Shown one piece after another: positions 52,917 through 60,861 of a stretch of DNA of 64,000 nucleotides. The notes beneath the pieces are model-generated. The model worked only from the letters and a program-made list of their open reading frames with translations. It had not been told where the DNA came from and made no database searches. The translations under genes were made by a program, and so were the position numbers. This DNA is from Thalassobellus citreus. GTDB taxonomy: Bacteria > Bacteroidota > Bacteroidia > Flavobacteriales > Flavobacteriaceae. Every line of letters begins with the position of its first letter. The stretch's first letter is position 1. The stretch is taken from the NCBI RefSeq assembly GCF_044385915.1, contig NZ_JBISCC010000110.1:10386-74385 (forward strand), given 5' to 3'.

Positions 52917-53625
52917 TTGGAATTACATAAAGATGTTTGTTCTGCTAGGTTTAGTGGTCTTTTTGTTTGCTTTTGCTTCAAGCAGAAATATGAATAGAAA
53001 AGTAGCTAATCCTAATGTGAAATTTATTGGTGAAGACAATCTTTTTATAACAAATGAAACTGTTAGTAAATTGTTAATACAAAATTACGGGACAGTTAAA
53101 AACGTGTCTAAAGAAACTTTAGATTTGAATAAGTTAGAGAATGCCCTCAAATCTAATCCAATGATAAAAACTGCAGAAGTGTATGTTGCTGTTAATGGCT
53201 TGCTTAACGCCAAAATAGAGCAAAAGACACCTGTTGCTAGAGTTAGTACAAATGCGTCATATTATATTGATGATGAAGGTTCTTACATGCCTTTGTCAAA
53301 TAATTATTCTGCAAGAGTGCCACTGGTTACTGGTTATATTGAAAAAAATAATTTAGAAAACGTCTATACAGTTGCAATAAAAATTAAAACAGATGACTTT
53401 TTAAAAAAAAATGTTATTGAGATTCATCAGGATATCAATAACAAGATTTCTTTAAAATTGAGACAATGTAGATTTTTAGTGCAATTAGGTGATGTGAATT
53501 TTTTAGATAAGAAAATAAATAATTTAAAAGCGTTTTATCAAAAAAAGCAAAAGGAGAAAGCGCTTAATAATTATAGTAAAGTCAATTTACAATTTGGCAA
53601 CCAAGTAATATGTACCAAAATATAA
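52906..53625 (+). CDS. ftsQ: Cell-division protein FtsQ
   Basis: 239 residues, starting at TTG 52906 (MRVNWNYIKMF). One transmembrane helix (about 9-25), then a POTRA-like region (VKFIGEDNLFITNETVSKLL; SNPMIKTAEVYVAVNGLLNAKIEQKTPVARV) and a C-terminal beta part. It links FtsL-type proteins to the divisome. The start is inside murC by 11 bases. Confidence 0.87.
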   Translation: MRVNWNYIKMFVLLGLVVFLFAFASSRNMNRKVANPNVKFIGEDNLFITNETVSKLLIQNYGTVKNVSKETLDLNKLENALKSNPMIKTAEVYVAVNGLLNAKIEQKTPVARVSTNASYYIDDEGSYMPLSNNYSARVPLVTGYIEKNNLENVYTVAIKIKTDDFLKKNVIEIHQDINNKISLKLRQCRFLVQLGDVNFLDKKINNLKAFYQKKQKEKALNNYSKVNLQFGNQVICTKI

Positions 53626-53628
53626 ACC

Positions 53629-54939
53629 ATGGAGCATAATATAGCAGTAGGATTAGACATAGGAACCACAAAAATTGTGGCTATGATTGGTCGTAAAAAC
53701 GAATACGGCAAACTCGAAATTATCGGCATTGGTAAGTCTAAAAGTTTAGGCGTGCATCGTGGTGTTGTAAATAATATTACACAAACTATTCAGTCAATAC
53801 AGCAAGCTGTTCAAGAAGCTGAGGTTGCGGCAGCAACTAAGATTGAAGGTGTAACAGTTGGTATTGCAGGACAGCATATTCGTAGTTTGCAACATAGCGA
53901 TTATATAACTAGATCAAATTCTGAAACGGTTATAGATGATGATGATATTGATAGGTTGATTAACCAAGTGCATAAATTAGTGATGCTTCCTGGAGAAGAA
54001 ATTATTCATGTATTACCACAAGAATATAAGATTGATGGACAAGCCGAAATAAAAGAACCTATAGGAATGTATGGGGGGCGTTTAGAGGCTAATTTCCATG
54101 TCGTAGTAGGGCAAGTATCTTCTATTAGAAATATAGGTCGTTGTGTGCAAAGTGCAGGTTTAAATCTTGAAGGAATAACGTTAGAGCCATTAGCTTCTGC
54201 AAATGCAGTTTTAAGTCAGGAAGAAAAAGAAGCAGGTGTTGCATTAATTGACATAGGAGGAGGAACAACCGATTTGGCCATTTTTAGAGATGGTATTATT
54301 CGTCATACAGCAGTGATTCCTTTTGGAGGAAATGTGATTACCGAAGATATAAAAGAAGGTTGTTCTATTATAGAAAAGCAAGCAGAGTTACTTAAAGTGA
54401 AATTTGGTTCGGCATGGCCAGGAGAAAATAAGGATAATGAAATTGTTTCAATACCAGGTTTGCGTGGTAGAGAACCAAAAGAGATTACCCTTAAAAATCT
54501 CTCAAAAATTATACATGCACGTGTTGTAGAAATTGTAGAGCAAGTTTATGTTGAAATAAAAAACTACGGACACGAAGAGCAAAAGAAAAAACTAATAGCA
54601 GGGATTGTTTTAACAGGAGGTGGTAGCCAATTAAAGCATTTAAAACAATTAGTAGAATATATAACAGGAATGGATACCAGAATAGGTTATCCAAATGAGC
54701 ATTTAGCTGGAGATAGTGATGAAGATGTAACAAGTCCGTTATACGCAACAGCTGTAGGGTTAGTATTAGACGGCTTAAAACGTCAAGAAAGAAAGAAGAT
54801 TGAGCAGGATGAAGAACAAGCTATTGTAGAAGAAACATCAGTAGAAGATGAAATTATAGAGAAACCAGTTAAGGAAAGACGCTCATTCCTTGATAAGTTA
54901 ACAGAGCGCGTTAAAGATTTTTTAGATAACGCAGAGTGA
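53629..54939 (+). CDS. ftsA: Cell-division actin-like protein FtsA
   Basis: 436 residues. ASKHA motifs: GLDIGTTKIVAMIG at the N terminus, the 1C/SHS2 region around GVTVGIAGQHIRS, DIGGGTTDLAIF, and the late adenosine loop LTGGGSQLKHL. An acidic and basic tail (KERRSFLDKLTERVKDFLDN) ends in a predicted amphipathic helix that binds the membrane. It tethers FtsZ. Starts 3 bases after ftsQ. Confidence 0.95.
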   Translation: MEHNIAVGLDIGTTKIVAMIGRKNEYGKLEIIGIGKSKSLGVHRGVVNNITQTIQSIQQAVQEAEVAAATKIEGVTVGIAGQHIRSLQHSDYITRSNSETVIDDDDIDRLINQVHKLVMLPGEEIIHVLPQEYKIDGQAEIKEPIGMYGGRLEANFHVVVGQVSSIRNIGRCVQSAGLNLEGITLEPLASANAVLSQEEKEAGVALIDIGGGTTDLAIFRDGIIRHTAVIPFGGNVITEDIKEGCSIIEKQAELLKVKFGSAWPGENKDNEIVSIPGLRGREPKEITLKNLSKIIHARVVEIVEQVYVEIKNYGHEEQKKKLIAGIVLTGGGSQLKHLKQLVEYITGMDTRIGYPNEHLAGDSDEDVTSPLYATAVGLVLDGLKRQERKKIEQDEEQAIVEETSVEDEIIEKPVKERRSFLDKLTERVKDFLDNAE

Positions 54940-54992
54940 TAAATCCATTGAATAAAAAATATATAGTATAAAACCCCAGTAAAACAGAATTT

Positions 54993-56981
54993 ATGAGCAG
55001 CAAAAAAGAATTCGAAAGCATCTCATTTGATTTACCTAAGAACCAATCAAATGTAATTAAAGTTATTGGTGTTGGAGGTGGTGGTAGTAATGCCATAAAC
55101 CACATGTTCCAACAAGGTATTAAAGGCGTAGATTTTTACGTTTGTAATACAGACGCACAAGCACTTCAAAATAGTGGTGTTCCAAACAAAATTCAGTTAG
55201 GTCTTAATTTAACTGAAGGGTTAGGAGCAGGCGCAAATCCTGATATTGGAGAGCAATCTGCAGTTGAAAGTTTTGATGACATTTCACAAATGTTAGATAC
55301 AAACACTAAAATGGTTTTTATTACCGCAGGAATGGGTGGTGGTACAGGTACTGGTGCTGCTCCAATTATTGCTAAAATGGCTAAAGATTTAGATATTTTA
55401 ACAGTAGGAATTGTAACGATGCCTTTTCAGTTTGAAGGAAAAATGCGTATTGAACAATCTCAAAAAGGAATTGAAAAACTTAGAGGTGTTGTAGATTCTT
55501 TAATTGTTATAAATAATAACAAACTCCGTGAAGTGTATGGGAACCTTGGATTTAAAGCAGGGTTTTCTAAAGCTGACGAAGTGTTATCTACCGCTGCTCG
55601 TGGTATAGCCGAAGTTATTACGCACCATTACACACAAAACATCGATTTACGTGATGCTAAAACGGTTCTAAGTAATAGTGGTACTGCTATTATGGGTTCA
55701 GCATTAGCTTCAGGTCAAAATCGTGCGCAAGATGCTATTCGTAAAGCTTTAGATTCTCCATTATTAAATGATAATAAAATTACCGGAGCTAAAAATGTAT
55801 TGTTGCTAATTGTTTCTGGTTCTCATGAAATTACTATTGATGAAATTGGTGAAATAAATGATCATATTCAAAGTGAAGCTGGTCATGGTGCTAATATTAT
55901 TATGGGTGTTGGTGAGGATGAAACGTTAGAAGAATCAATTGCTGTTACTATTATTGCTACAGGATTTAATGTTGAGCAACAAGATGAAATTTCTAATACC
56001 GAAACTAAAAAAGTTATACACTCACTAAGTGAAGAGCAAGATTTAGCTTCTCAAGATCGTGAACCTGTTATTATTGCTCCAGTTATAGAGTTAGAAAAGA
56101 AAGAAGAGCCACCAGTTGTAAGACATACTTTAGATATAGAAGAAGAGGAAGAAATAATTCCAGAAAGAAAAGAAATAGAAGCTAAAGAAGTTTCAAAAGA
56201 GGTTTTTGAAGATATAAACTTAATTCCCACATCAGAGATTATTAAAAATATAGATGTGGTTTATGAAGAAGTTTCAGCTAATGTGCAAGAAGAAGAGGAT
56301 TTTATTATTAAGCCTGTAACTAGAATGTCTGATGATGTTGAAGATATAGGTGATGTTGAATTGCTTTCAGATTACATTGAAGAAGAACAACAAATTACCC
56401 TAACATTCGATTTGCCAATTTCCCCTAAAAAAGAAGAAATTGAAAAAGCTGATGATAAAATATCATATGAGTTAACCGATGACGAGGTAAAAAAGATTCC
56501 TGTAAATGATTATGTAGAATTAATTACGGTTAATGAAACTAATGAAGAAGGGGATGTGCGTTACGTGTTGGATGATTATACTGAAATAGAATCATCTTTA
56601 AATAAAAAACAAAAATCTTCGAATGAGGTTTTAGAAGAAGTAGAAGAAGAAATTGTTTTTGAAAAGAAAATTATTAATGAAAACCCTACTGAAGAGGCTG
56701 TAAATGAAGAAGTGGATCCTATGAATAGTCCAATTTCTGAATTGCTTAAAGAACGTGCTGAAGAGCGCAGACGTAAGATGAAAGATTTTAATTATAAATT
56801 CAATAATGCAAAAATTGATGATATAGAGAAAGTTCCGGCTTATAGAAGACAAGGTGTAAACTTAGAAGATGCTAAGCATTCATCAGAGACAGATTTATCT
56901 AGAACGAGTATTGGGCTAGATGATAATGATGATTTGCAGTTAAGAAACAATAATTCGTTTTTACATGATAATGTAGATTAA
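54993..56981 (+). CDS. ftsZ: Cell-division tubulin-like GTPase FtsZ, long-tail form
   Basis: 662 residues, much longer than the roughly 380 of E. coli FtsZ. The GTPase domain (about 1-320) has GVGGGGSNAINHM and the tubulin signature GGGTGTGAAP. From about residue 330 on comes a long acidic linker rich in Glu, Lys and Asp, then a basic-acidic alpha stretch (LKERAEERRRKMKDFNYKF) and KVPAYRRQGVNLED near the end, a likely FtsA/EzrA-type interaction peptide. The long tail is usual in this phylum. Last gene of the dcw operon. Confidence 0.95.
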   Translation: MSSKKEFESISFDLPKNQSNVIKVIGVGGGGSNAINHMFQQGIKGVDFYVCNTDAQALQNSGVPNKIQLGLNLTEGLGAGANPDIGEQSAVESFDDISQMLDTNTKMVFITAGMGGGTGTGAAPIIAKMAKDLDILTVGIVTMPFQFEGKMRIEQSQKGIEKLRGVVDSLIVINNNKLREVYGNLGFKAGFSKADEVLSTAARGIAEVITHHYTQNIDLRDAKTVLSNSGTAIMGSALASGQNRAQDAIRKALDSPLLNDNKITGAKNVLLLIVSGSHEITIDEIGEINDHIQSEAGHGANIIMGVGEDETLEESIAVTIIATGFNVEQQDEISNTETKKVIHSLSEEQDLASQDREPVIIAPVIELEKKEEPPVVRHTLDIEEEEEIIPERKEIEAKEVSKEVFEDINLIPTSEIIKNIDVVYEEVSANVQEEEDFIIKPVTRMSDDVEDIGDVELLSDYIEEEQQITLTFDLPISPKKEEIEKADDKISYELTDDEVKKIPVNDYVELITVNETNEEGDVRYVLDDYTEIESSLNKKQKSSNEVLEEVEEEIVFEKKIINENPTEEAVNEEVDPMNSPISELLKERAEERRRKMKDFNYKFNNAKIDDIEKVPAYRRQGVNLEDAKHSSETDLSRTSIGLDDNDDLQLRNNNSFLHDNVD

Positions 56982-57007
56982 AAATATTACTAGACTTACT
57001 TAGTTAT

Positions 57008-57047
57008 AAACCCGAAAAGTATCCCTCAACTTTTCGGGTTTTTTTAT
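57008..57047 (+). terminator. Terminator of the dcw operon
   Basis: AAACCCGAAAAGT/ACTTTTCGGGTTT, 13-bp stem with an 8-nt loop, followed by a T-run. It is the first strong terminator after mraZ, 15.6 kb downstream. Confidence 0.85.
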
Positions 57048-57061
57048 TTAATTATTTTTGC

Positions 57062-57084
57062 CATTCTTACGAAGGCAGAAATCT
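57062..57084 (+). repeat. Diverged REP-like copy
   Basis: CATTCTTACGAAGGCAGAAATCT resembles CATTCCTGCGAAAG...GGAATC of the element at murD; the stem is broken by mismatches, so this is an old copy. It lies between the ftsZ terminator and yqeY and precedes the TATCTTCG box by 6 bases. Confidence 0.4.
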
Positions 57085-57090
57085 ATTTTT

Positions 57091-57098
57091 TATCTTCG
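57091..57098 (+). promoter_or_regulatory. Possible -7 box of yqeY (TATCTTCG)
   Basis: One-base variant of TAnnTTTG, 20 bases before the yqeY start. No -33 TTG at the expected spacing. Confidence 0.35.
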
Positions 57099-57117
57099 CA
57101 ATTAAATAAAGAATACA

Positions 57118-57567
57118 ATGAGTTTACAACAAGATATAATGTCGGCGCTTAAAGAAGCTATGAAATCTAAAAATCAAACAGCTTTAACAGCTTTACGAGC
57201 AGTAAAATCAGCGATTTTATTAGCACAAACAGAAAGCGGTGCTAAAGAAGATTTAACAGAAGATCAAGAGCTTAAAATACTTCAAAAGCAAGTAAAACAA
57301 CGTAAAGATAGTGCTGCTATATATTTAGAACAAGGGCGAGAAGATTTAGCGGCTCCAGAATTAGCAGAAGCAGAGGTGATAAGTCAGTTTTTACCAGAAG
57401 CATTAAGCGAAGAAGAAATAGAAAAAGTGGTGGTGGCAACAATCAATCAGGTTGGAGCAGAAGGTATGAAAGATATGGGGAAGGTTATGGGTATTGTAAG
57501 TCAAGAGTTAGCAGGACAAGCCGATGGAAAAACTATTTCTACAATTGTTAGACAAAAATTAGCTTAA
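57118..57567 (+). CDS. GatB/YqeY-domain protein
   Basis: 149 residues. The GatB_YqeY fold is seen in LQQDIMSALKEAMKSKN, ALRAVKSAILLAQTESG, QVKQRKDSAAIYLEQGREDLA, EAEVISQFLPEALSEEE and GMKDMGKVMGIVSQELAGQADGK. The domain is the tRNA-binding tail of GatB amidotransferase, found alone here; function of stand-alone forms is not settled. Its own small transcription unit. Confidence 0.88.
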   Translation: MSLQQDIMSALKEAMKSKNQTALTALRAVKSAILLAQTESGAKEDLTEDQELKILQKQVKQRKDSAAIYLEQGREDLAAPELAEAEVISQFLPEALSEEEIEKVVVATINQVGAEGMKDMGKVMGIVSQELAGQADGKTISTIVRQKLA

Positions 57568-57589
57568 AAATTTAATATCACATAAAAAG

Positions 57590-57610
57590 ATTCCTGCCTT
57601 ACGTGGGAAT
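57590..57610 (-). repeat. Inverted REP-like copy before tRNA-Arg
   Basis: ATTCCTGC/GTGGGAAT stem around a short CTTAC loop, in the reverse orientation to the copy at murD. It ends 6 bases before the tRNA-Arg acceptor stem. Confidence 0.45.
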
Positions 57611-57615
57611 GAAAT

Positions 57616-57689
57616 GGCTGCGTAGTTCAACTGGATAGAATATCAGATTTCGGCTCTGAGGGTTGGGGGTTCGAATCCCTTCGCGGTCA
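57616..57689 (+). tRNA. tRNA-Arg (TCG)
   Basis: 74 nt. The acceptor stem is GGCTGCG/CGCGGTC with two G-U wobbles and discriminator A; the anticodon stem is TCAGA/TCTGA around loop TTTCGGC, giving anticodon TCG (reads CGA); the T arm is GGGGGTTCGAATCCC. CCA is not encoded. A strong hairpin follows. Confidence 0.88.
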
Positions 57690-57699
57690 CGAATAAATG

Positions 57700-57757
57700 A
57701 ATTTCCTCTTAAAAATACTTGAGTTTGCTCAGGCATTTTTAAGAGGGAATTTTATTT
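57700..57757 (+). terminator. Long hairpin terminator after tRNA-Arg
   Basis: 17-bp arms (57700-57716 and 57735-57751) with one mismatch, and an inner GAG/CTC; followed by TTTATTTTT. Unusually long for a tRNA terminator. Confidence 0.7.
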
Positions 57758-58072
57758 TTAGAACAGAGCTTTGAGGGGTGTTCGATAGCGAGTTCTCTTA
57801 GTGTATCTTAATTATCAAATCAATATCTATATTCAAAAAGTTTGAACTCTGTCTCGTAAGGTCAAAAGACAATAAAGAACCTCTACGTTATTGGCGTAGA
57901 GATTTTTATTTTTAAAGCGAGCATTTTATAATCAGTTTGAAATCATTAAATATTTGTAAATACGATATTTCTATCGCATTAAAACCAGTTCTAGATTAGA
58001 TCTTTTTGAATGGGTAAGTGAAAGAATTTATATTAAAATATAATTTACAGTCAATATTATTAGGCGTTCTTG
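57758..58072. other. Non-coding stretch between tRNA-Arg and the MtfA-like gene
   Basis: No gene is supported here. It holds GAACAGAG (57761-57768) and AACTCTGTC (57845-57853) as a loose inverted repeat, a second terminator-like hairpin at 57881-57901 and AT-rich leader sequence. No tRNA, ncRNA or riboswitch structure is recognised. Confidence 0.5.
57879..57913 (+). terminator. Second terminator-like hairpin downstream of tRNA-Arg
   Basis: CTCTACG/CGTAGAG around TTATTGG, followed by ATTTTTATTTTT. No gene ends just before it, so it may be a back-up terminator or the end of an unrecognised short transcript from 57760 onwards. Confidence 0.55.
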
Positions 58073-58080
58073 TACTTTTG
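58073..58080 (+). promoter_or_regulatory. -7 box of the MtfA-like gene (TACTTTTG)
   Basis: Exact TAnnTTTG match, 25 bases before the ATG. No TTG at -33. Confidence 0.45.
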
Positions 58081-58105
58081 AAATTAAATAGACGTTTATA
58101 ATTTT

Positions 58106-58954
58106 ATGTTATATATTTTAATTGAGCCTGATATAAATGCGAGTAAAATCATGTTAGGCATTTTGATAGTTGTATTAGTATGTATTGTTTTCTATTATAC
58201 CTTTAGGTTAATAGAAATGGGTTATGTGATAAAGTATAAAAAGCCACTATATAATCATTTTTATATCTCTTTAAGAAAGATAGATGAAACTCAAAAACGG
58301 ATACTACAAGAACAATTTTCATTTTACAAAAAGCTTAACGATAAAGAGAAAAAATATTTTGAACATCGGGTAGCATCTTTTATAAAAGACAAAGATTTCA
58401 TTAGTAGGGAAGGGTTGATTATTACAGATGAAAAAAAAGTTTTAATTTCCGCTACTGCTGTCATGTTAACCTTTGGTTTTAGAGATTTTTATATAGGGCT
58501 TATTTCAAAAATTGTAATATATACTAAAGCATTTTATTCTAAAACAAATGATGCTTATCATAAAGGAGAGTTTAACCCAAAGCTTAAAGCTCTAGTGCTT
58601 TCTTGGGAAGATTTTCAAGAAGGGTATAAAATTGATAATGATAATTTAAATCTTGGTATTCATGAATTTACACATGCTATTCATTTAAATAGTATTAAAT
58701 ATCGAGATATCAGTTCAACTATATTCAAGGATTCTTTTAAAGAATTGTCTGTATTATTAACCTCAGAAGAAGGGTTAAAAGAAAGATTAACTAAATCGGA
58801 ATATTTTAGAGGTTACGCATATACCAATCAATTTGAGTTTTTGGCAGTAGTTATAGAAAATTTCATAGAAACCCCACAAGATTTTAGATCAGAGTTTCCC
58901 CTTATTTACGGAAAAATTAAACAGATGCTTAATTTTAATGTAGATGGGTATTAA
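58106..58954 (+). CDS. Membrane-anchored MtfA-like zinc peptidase
   Basis: 282 residues. An N-terminal helix (about 14-36) anchors the protein; the cytosolic part carries the zinc-binding HEFTH (H186, E187, H190) in a LGIHEFTHAIHLN context, and FLAVVIENFIETP downstream supplies the third ligand region. These match the MtfA family (DgsA anti-repressor; Zn-dependent aminopeptidase), which is usually not membrane-anchored. The substrate is unknown. Confidence 0.78.
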   Translation: MLYILIEPDINASKIMLGILIVVLVCIVFYYTFRLIEMGYVIKYKKPLYNHFYISLRKIDETQKRILQEQFSFYKKLNDKEKKYFEHRVASFIKDKDFISREGLIITDEKKVLISATAVMLTFGFRDFYIGLISKIVIYTKAFYSKTNDAYHKGEFNPKLKALVLSWEDFQEGYKIDNDNLNLGIHEFTHAIHLNSIKYRDISSTIFKDSFKELSVLLTSEEGLKERLTKSEYFRGYAYTNQFEFLAVVIENFIETPQDFRSEFPLIYGKIKQMLNFNVDGY

Positions 58955-59034
58955 ATCGCAACATGACTTTTATCATACTTTTTGGAGTTTTAGTTTTATA
59001 ATTTTAGTGATAACAAAACTAAATTATATAAGTC

Positions 59035-59454
59035 ATGATAAAGAAAGCACCAATTTCAATGATAATGACTGAGCCAGTTATTACATTAAACACTACCGAC
59101 AAATTAGAAAAAGCTGAATATCTTTTTAAGCATAATCATATTAGACATATTCCTGTTGTATCTGATAATGCTGTAGTTGGAATGCTTAGCTATACAGATT
59201 TATTACGATTAAGTTTTGGAGATGTTACTAATAGTTCTGATGATTCAAGTGATGTCTTGGTTTATAATATGTTTACAATAGACCAAGTAATGAAAAAACA
59301 AATAATTACAGTGTCTTCATCTAATTCAATTAAAGATGTAGCAAAAATACTTGCTGTAGAAGAATTTCATGCCCTACCTGTAGTTGATAGAAATAGATTG
59401 GTAGGTATTGTAACTACCACCGATCTTATTAAATATTTATTACGTCAATTTTAA
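59035..59454 (+). CDS. Two-CBS-domain protein, first of a pair
   Basis: 139 residues, almost entirely two CBS motifs (about 8-70 and 83-139): SMIMTEPVITLNTTDKLEKA then HIRHIPVVSDNAVVGMLSYTDLL, and ITVSSSNSIKDVAKILAVEEFHALPVVDRNRLVGIVTTTDLIKYLL. CBS pairs bind adenine nucleotides and sense energy state. No output domain is attached. A paralogue follows 93 bases later. Confidence 0.85.
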   Translation: MIKKAPISMIMTEPVITLNTTDKLEKAEYLFKHNHIRHIPVVSDNAVVGMLSYTDLLRLSFGDVTNSSDDSSDVLVYNMFTIDQVMKKQIITVSSSNSIKDVAKILAVEEFHALPVVDRNRLVGIVTTTDLIKYLLRQF

Positions 59455-59513
59455 CTCCTATAATTAAAAAATTGAGCTTCTTTTTAAGCTGATATTTGTT
59501 ATAGATTAAAAAC

Positions 59514-59521
59514 TAGTTTTG
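59514..59521 (+). promoter_or_regulatory. Possible -7 box of the second CBS gene (TAGTTTTG)
   Basis: TAnnTTTG match 26 bases before the ATG; a TTG at 59496-59498 is 15 bases upstream, shorter than the usual spacing. Confidence 0.35.
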
Positions 59522-59547
59522 TTTATAACCTTATAAATTATCATAAC

Positions 59548-59961
59548 ATGAATCAAAAAGCGCCTGTGTCTTCTATAATGAGTAAAAACGTTATAGCTTT
59601 AACAAGAACCGATAATTTAGAAAGAGCAGAAATGCTGTTCAATAAATATAGAATTAAGCATATACCTGTAGTAAGTAGAGATGTTGTAATAGGTATGTTA
59701 AGTTATTCTGATTTGTTAAAAATAAGTTTAGCAGATGCTGCTCAAGACGATTATAATGTAAACGCAGTGGTTTATAATTCGTTCTCTATAGAACAAGCAA
59801 TGACCAAAGATGTGGAAACTATAGATAGCGAAACAACAATAACTCAGGCCACTCAAATTTTAGCTACTAGAGGCTTTCATGCATTACCTGTTGTTGATAA
59901 TGGTATTTTAACAGGAATTGTAACTACTACAGATTTGTTACAGTTTTATTTAAAGCAATAG
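59548..59961 (+). CDS. Two-CBS-domain protein, second of a pair
   Basis: 137 residues. Same layout as the previous protein: SSIMSKNVIALTRTDNLERAEMLF, HIPVVSRDVVIGMLSYSDLLKI, and IDSETTITQATQILATRGFHALPVVDNGILTGIVTTTDLLQFYLK. The two share most of their core positions, so they arose by tandem duplication, with a separate promoter for each likely. Confidence 0.85.
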   Translation: MNQKAPVSSIMSKNVIALTRTDNLERAEMLFNKYRIKHIPVVSRDVVIGMLSYSDLLKISLADAAQDDYNVNAVVYNSFSIEQAMTKDVETIDSETTITQATQILATRGFHALPVVDNGILTGIVTTTDLLQFYLKQ

Positions 59962-59962
59962 T

Positions 59963-60625
59963 TTAAGAATTAGCAATTGTTTTTAATTCTTTAATAGTTT
60001 CAGTTTGATTGTTGCTTTTAAATACGTGGCTTCCTGCTACAAAAGTGTCAGCTCCAGCTTCAACTAGTTTTTGTATGTTTTTATTTGTCACACCACCATC
60101 AATTTCTATGCGCGTATTTAAACCTTGCTCGTTAGCCATTTTGCGTAGTTTCTGTATTCTGTTATAAGTGATGTCTTCAAATTGTTGACCACCAAATCCA
60201 GGATTGATAGACATTAATAATACCATATAACATTTAGGTAAAATATCTTCTAAAACAGAGATAGGAGTTGTTAAGTTAAGTACAACGCCTGCTTTACAAC
60301 CAGCATTTTCAATTTGTGTAAGTGTTCTATGTAAATGAACTGTAGATTCATAATGAACTGTGATAATATCGGCTCCAACTTTAGCAAACTCTTCAATGTA
60401 GCGTTCTGGTTTTTCAATCATTAAATGAACATCCAAAGGTTTGGTTGCGTGTTTTTTTATGGCTTGTATAACCGGCATTCCGTAAGAAATGTTCGGAACA
60501 AAATGACCATCCATAACATCAATGTGAAACCAATCAGCATCACTTTTGTTAACCATTTCAATGTCTCGTTGTAAGTTACCAAAATCTGCGGCTAGTAAAG
60601 AAGGTGCTATTAGTTTAGAATTCAT
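59963..60625 (-). CDS. rpe: Ribulose-phosphate 3-epimerase
   Basis: 220 residues. TIM barrel with SLLAADFGNLQRDIE, the catalytic DWFHIDVMDGHFVPN, HLMIEKPERYIEEFAKVGAD, SINPGFGGQQF and EIDGGVTNKNI. It interconverts ribulose 5-phosphate and xylulose 5-phosphate in the pentose phosphate pathway. Convergent with the second CBS gene with only one base between stops. Confidence 0.95.
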   Translation of the reverse strand: MNSKLIAPSLLAADFGNLQRDIEMVNKSDADWFHIDVMDGHFVPNISYGMPVIQAIKKHATKPLDVHLMIEKPERYIEEFAKVGADIITVHYESTVHLHRTLTQIENAGCKAGVVLNLTTPISVLEDILPKCYMVLLMSINPGFGGQQFEDITYNRIQKLRKMANEQGLNTRIEIDGGVTNKNIQKLVEAGADTFVAGSHVFKSNNQTETIKELKTIANS

Positions 60626-60749
60626 TATAAAGGTGTTCTTAAGTTTTTTGCAAATATAGAAAAGTCTTTTTAGTTTCTTTCTTTTGAGTAGATAGAAACT
60701 AAAAAATAAAAGTTCTTTTATGATGGAAGTGTTTTAAGGTAAAGGTATA

Positions 60750-60784
60750 AAAAAAATGAACCCACGGTAATCAGCCGTGGGTTC
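60750..60784 (-). terminator. Terminator of rpoD
   Basis: GAACCCACGG/CCGTGGGTTC, 10-bp stem with a 7-nt loop; on the minus strand it is followed by ATTTTTTTT. It lies 78 bases after the rpoD stop; a second palindrome is between them at 60804-60823. Confidence 0.8.
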
Positions 60785-60803
60785 TTTCATCAATCAAAAA
60801 ACG

Positions 60804-60823
60804 AACAGTTATGTGTAACTGTT
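60804..60823. other. Perfect hairpin in the rpoD 3' untranslated region
   Basis: AACAGTTA-TGTG-TAACTGTT, an 8-bp stem with a 4-nt loop. No T-run follows on either strand, so it is not a terminator; it could stabilise the mRNA 3' end or be a binding site. Confidence 0.4.
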
Positions 60824-60861
60824 TGTTACTGTAATTTAGTCGTAATTCTTAATAAAAATTA

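Noticed and set aside
57840..57870. Degenerate second copy of the tRNA-Arg 3' end as an attachment site
   Set aside because: GTTTGAACTCTGTC only loosely resembles GTTCGAATCCC; no integrase and no convincing direct repeat.
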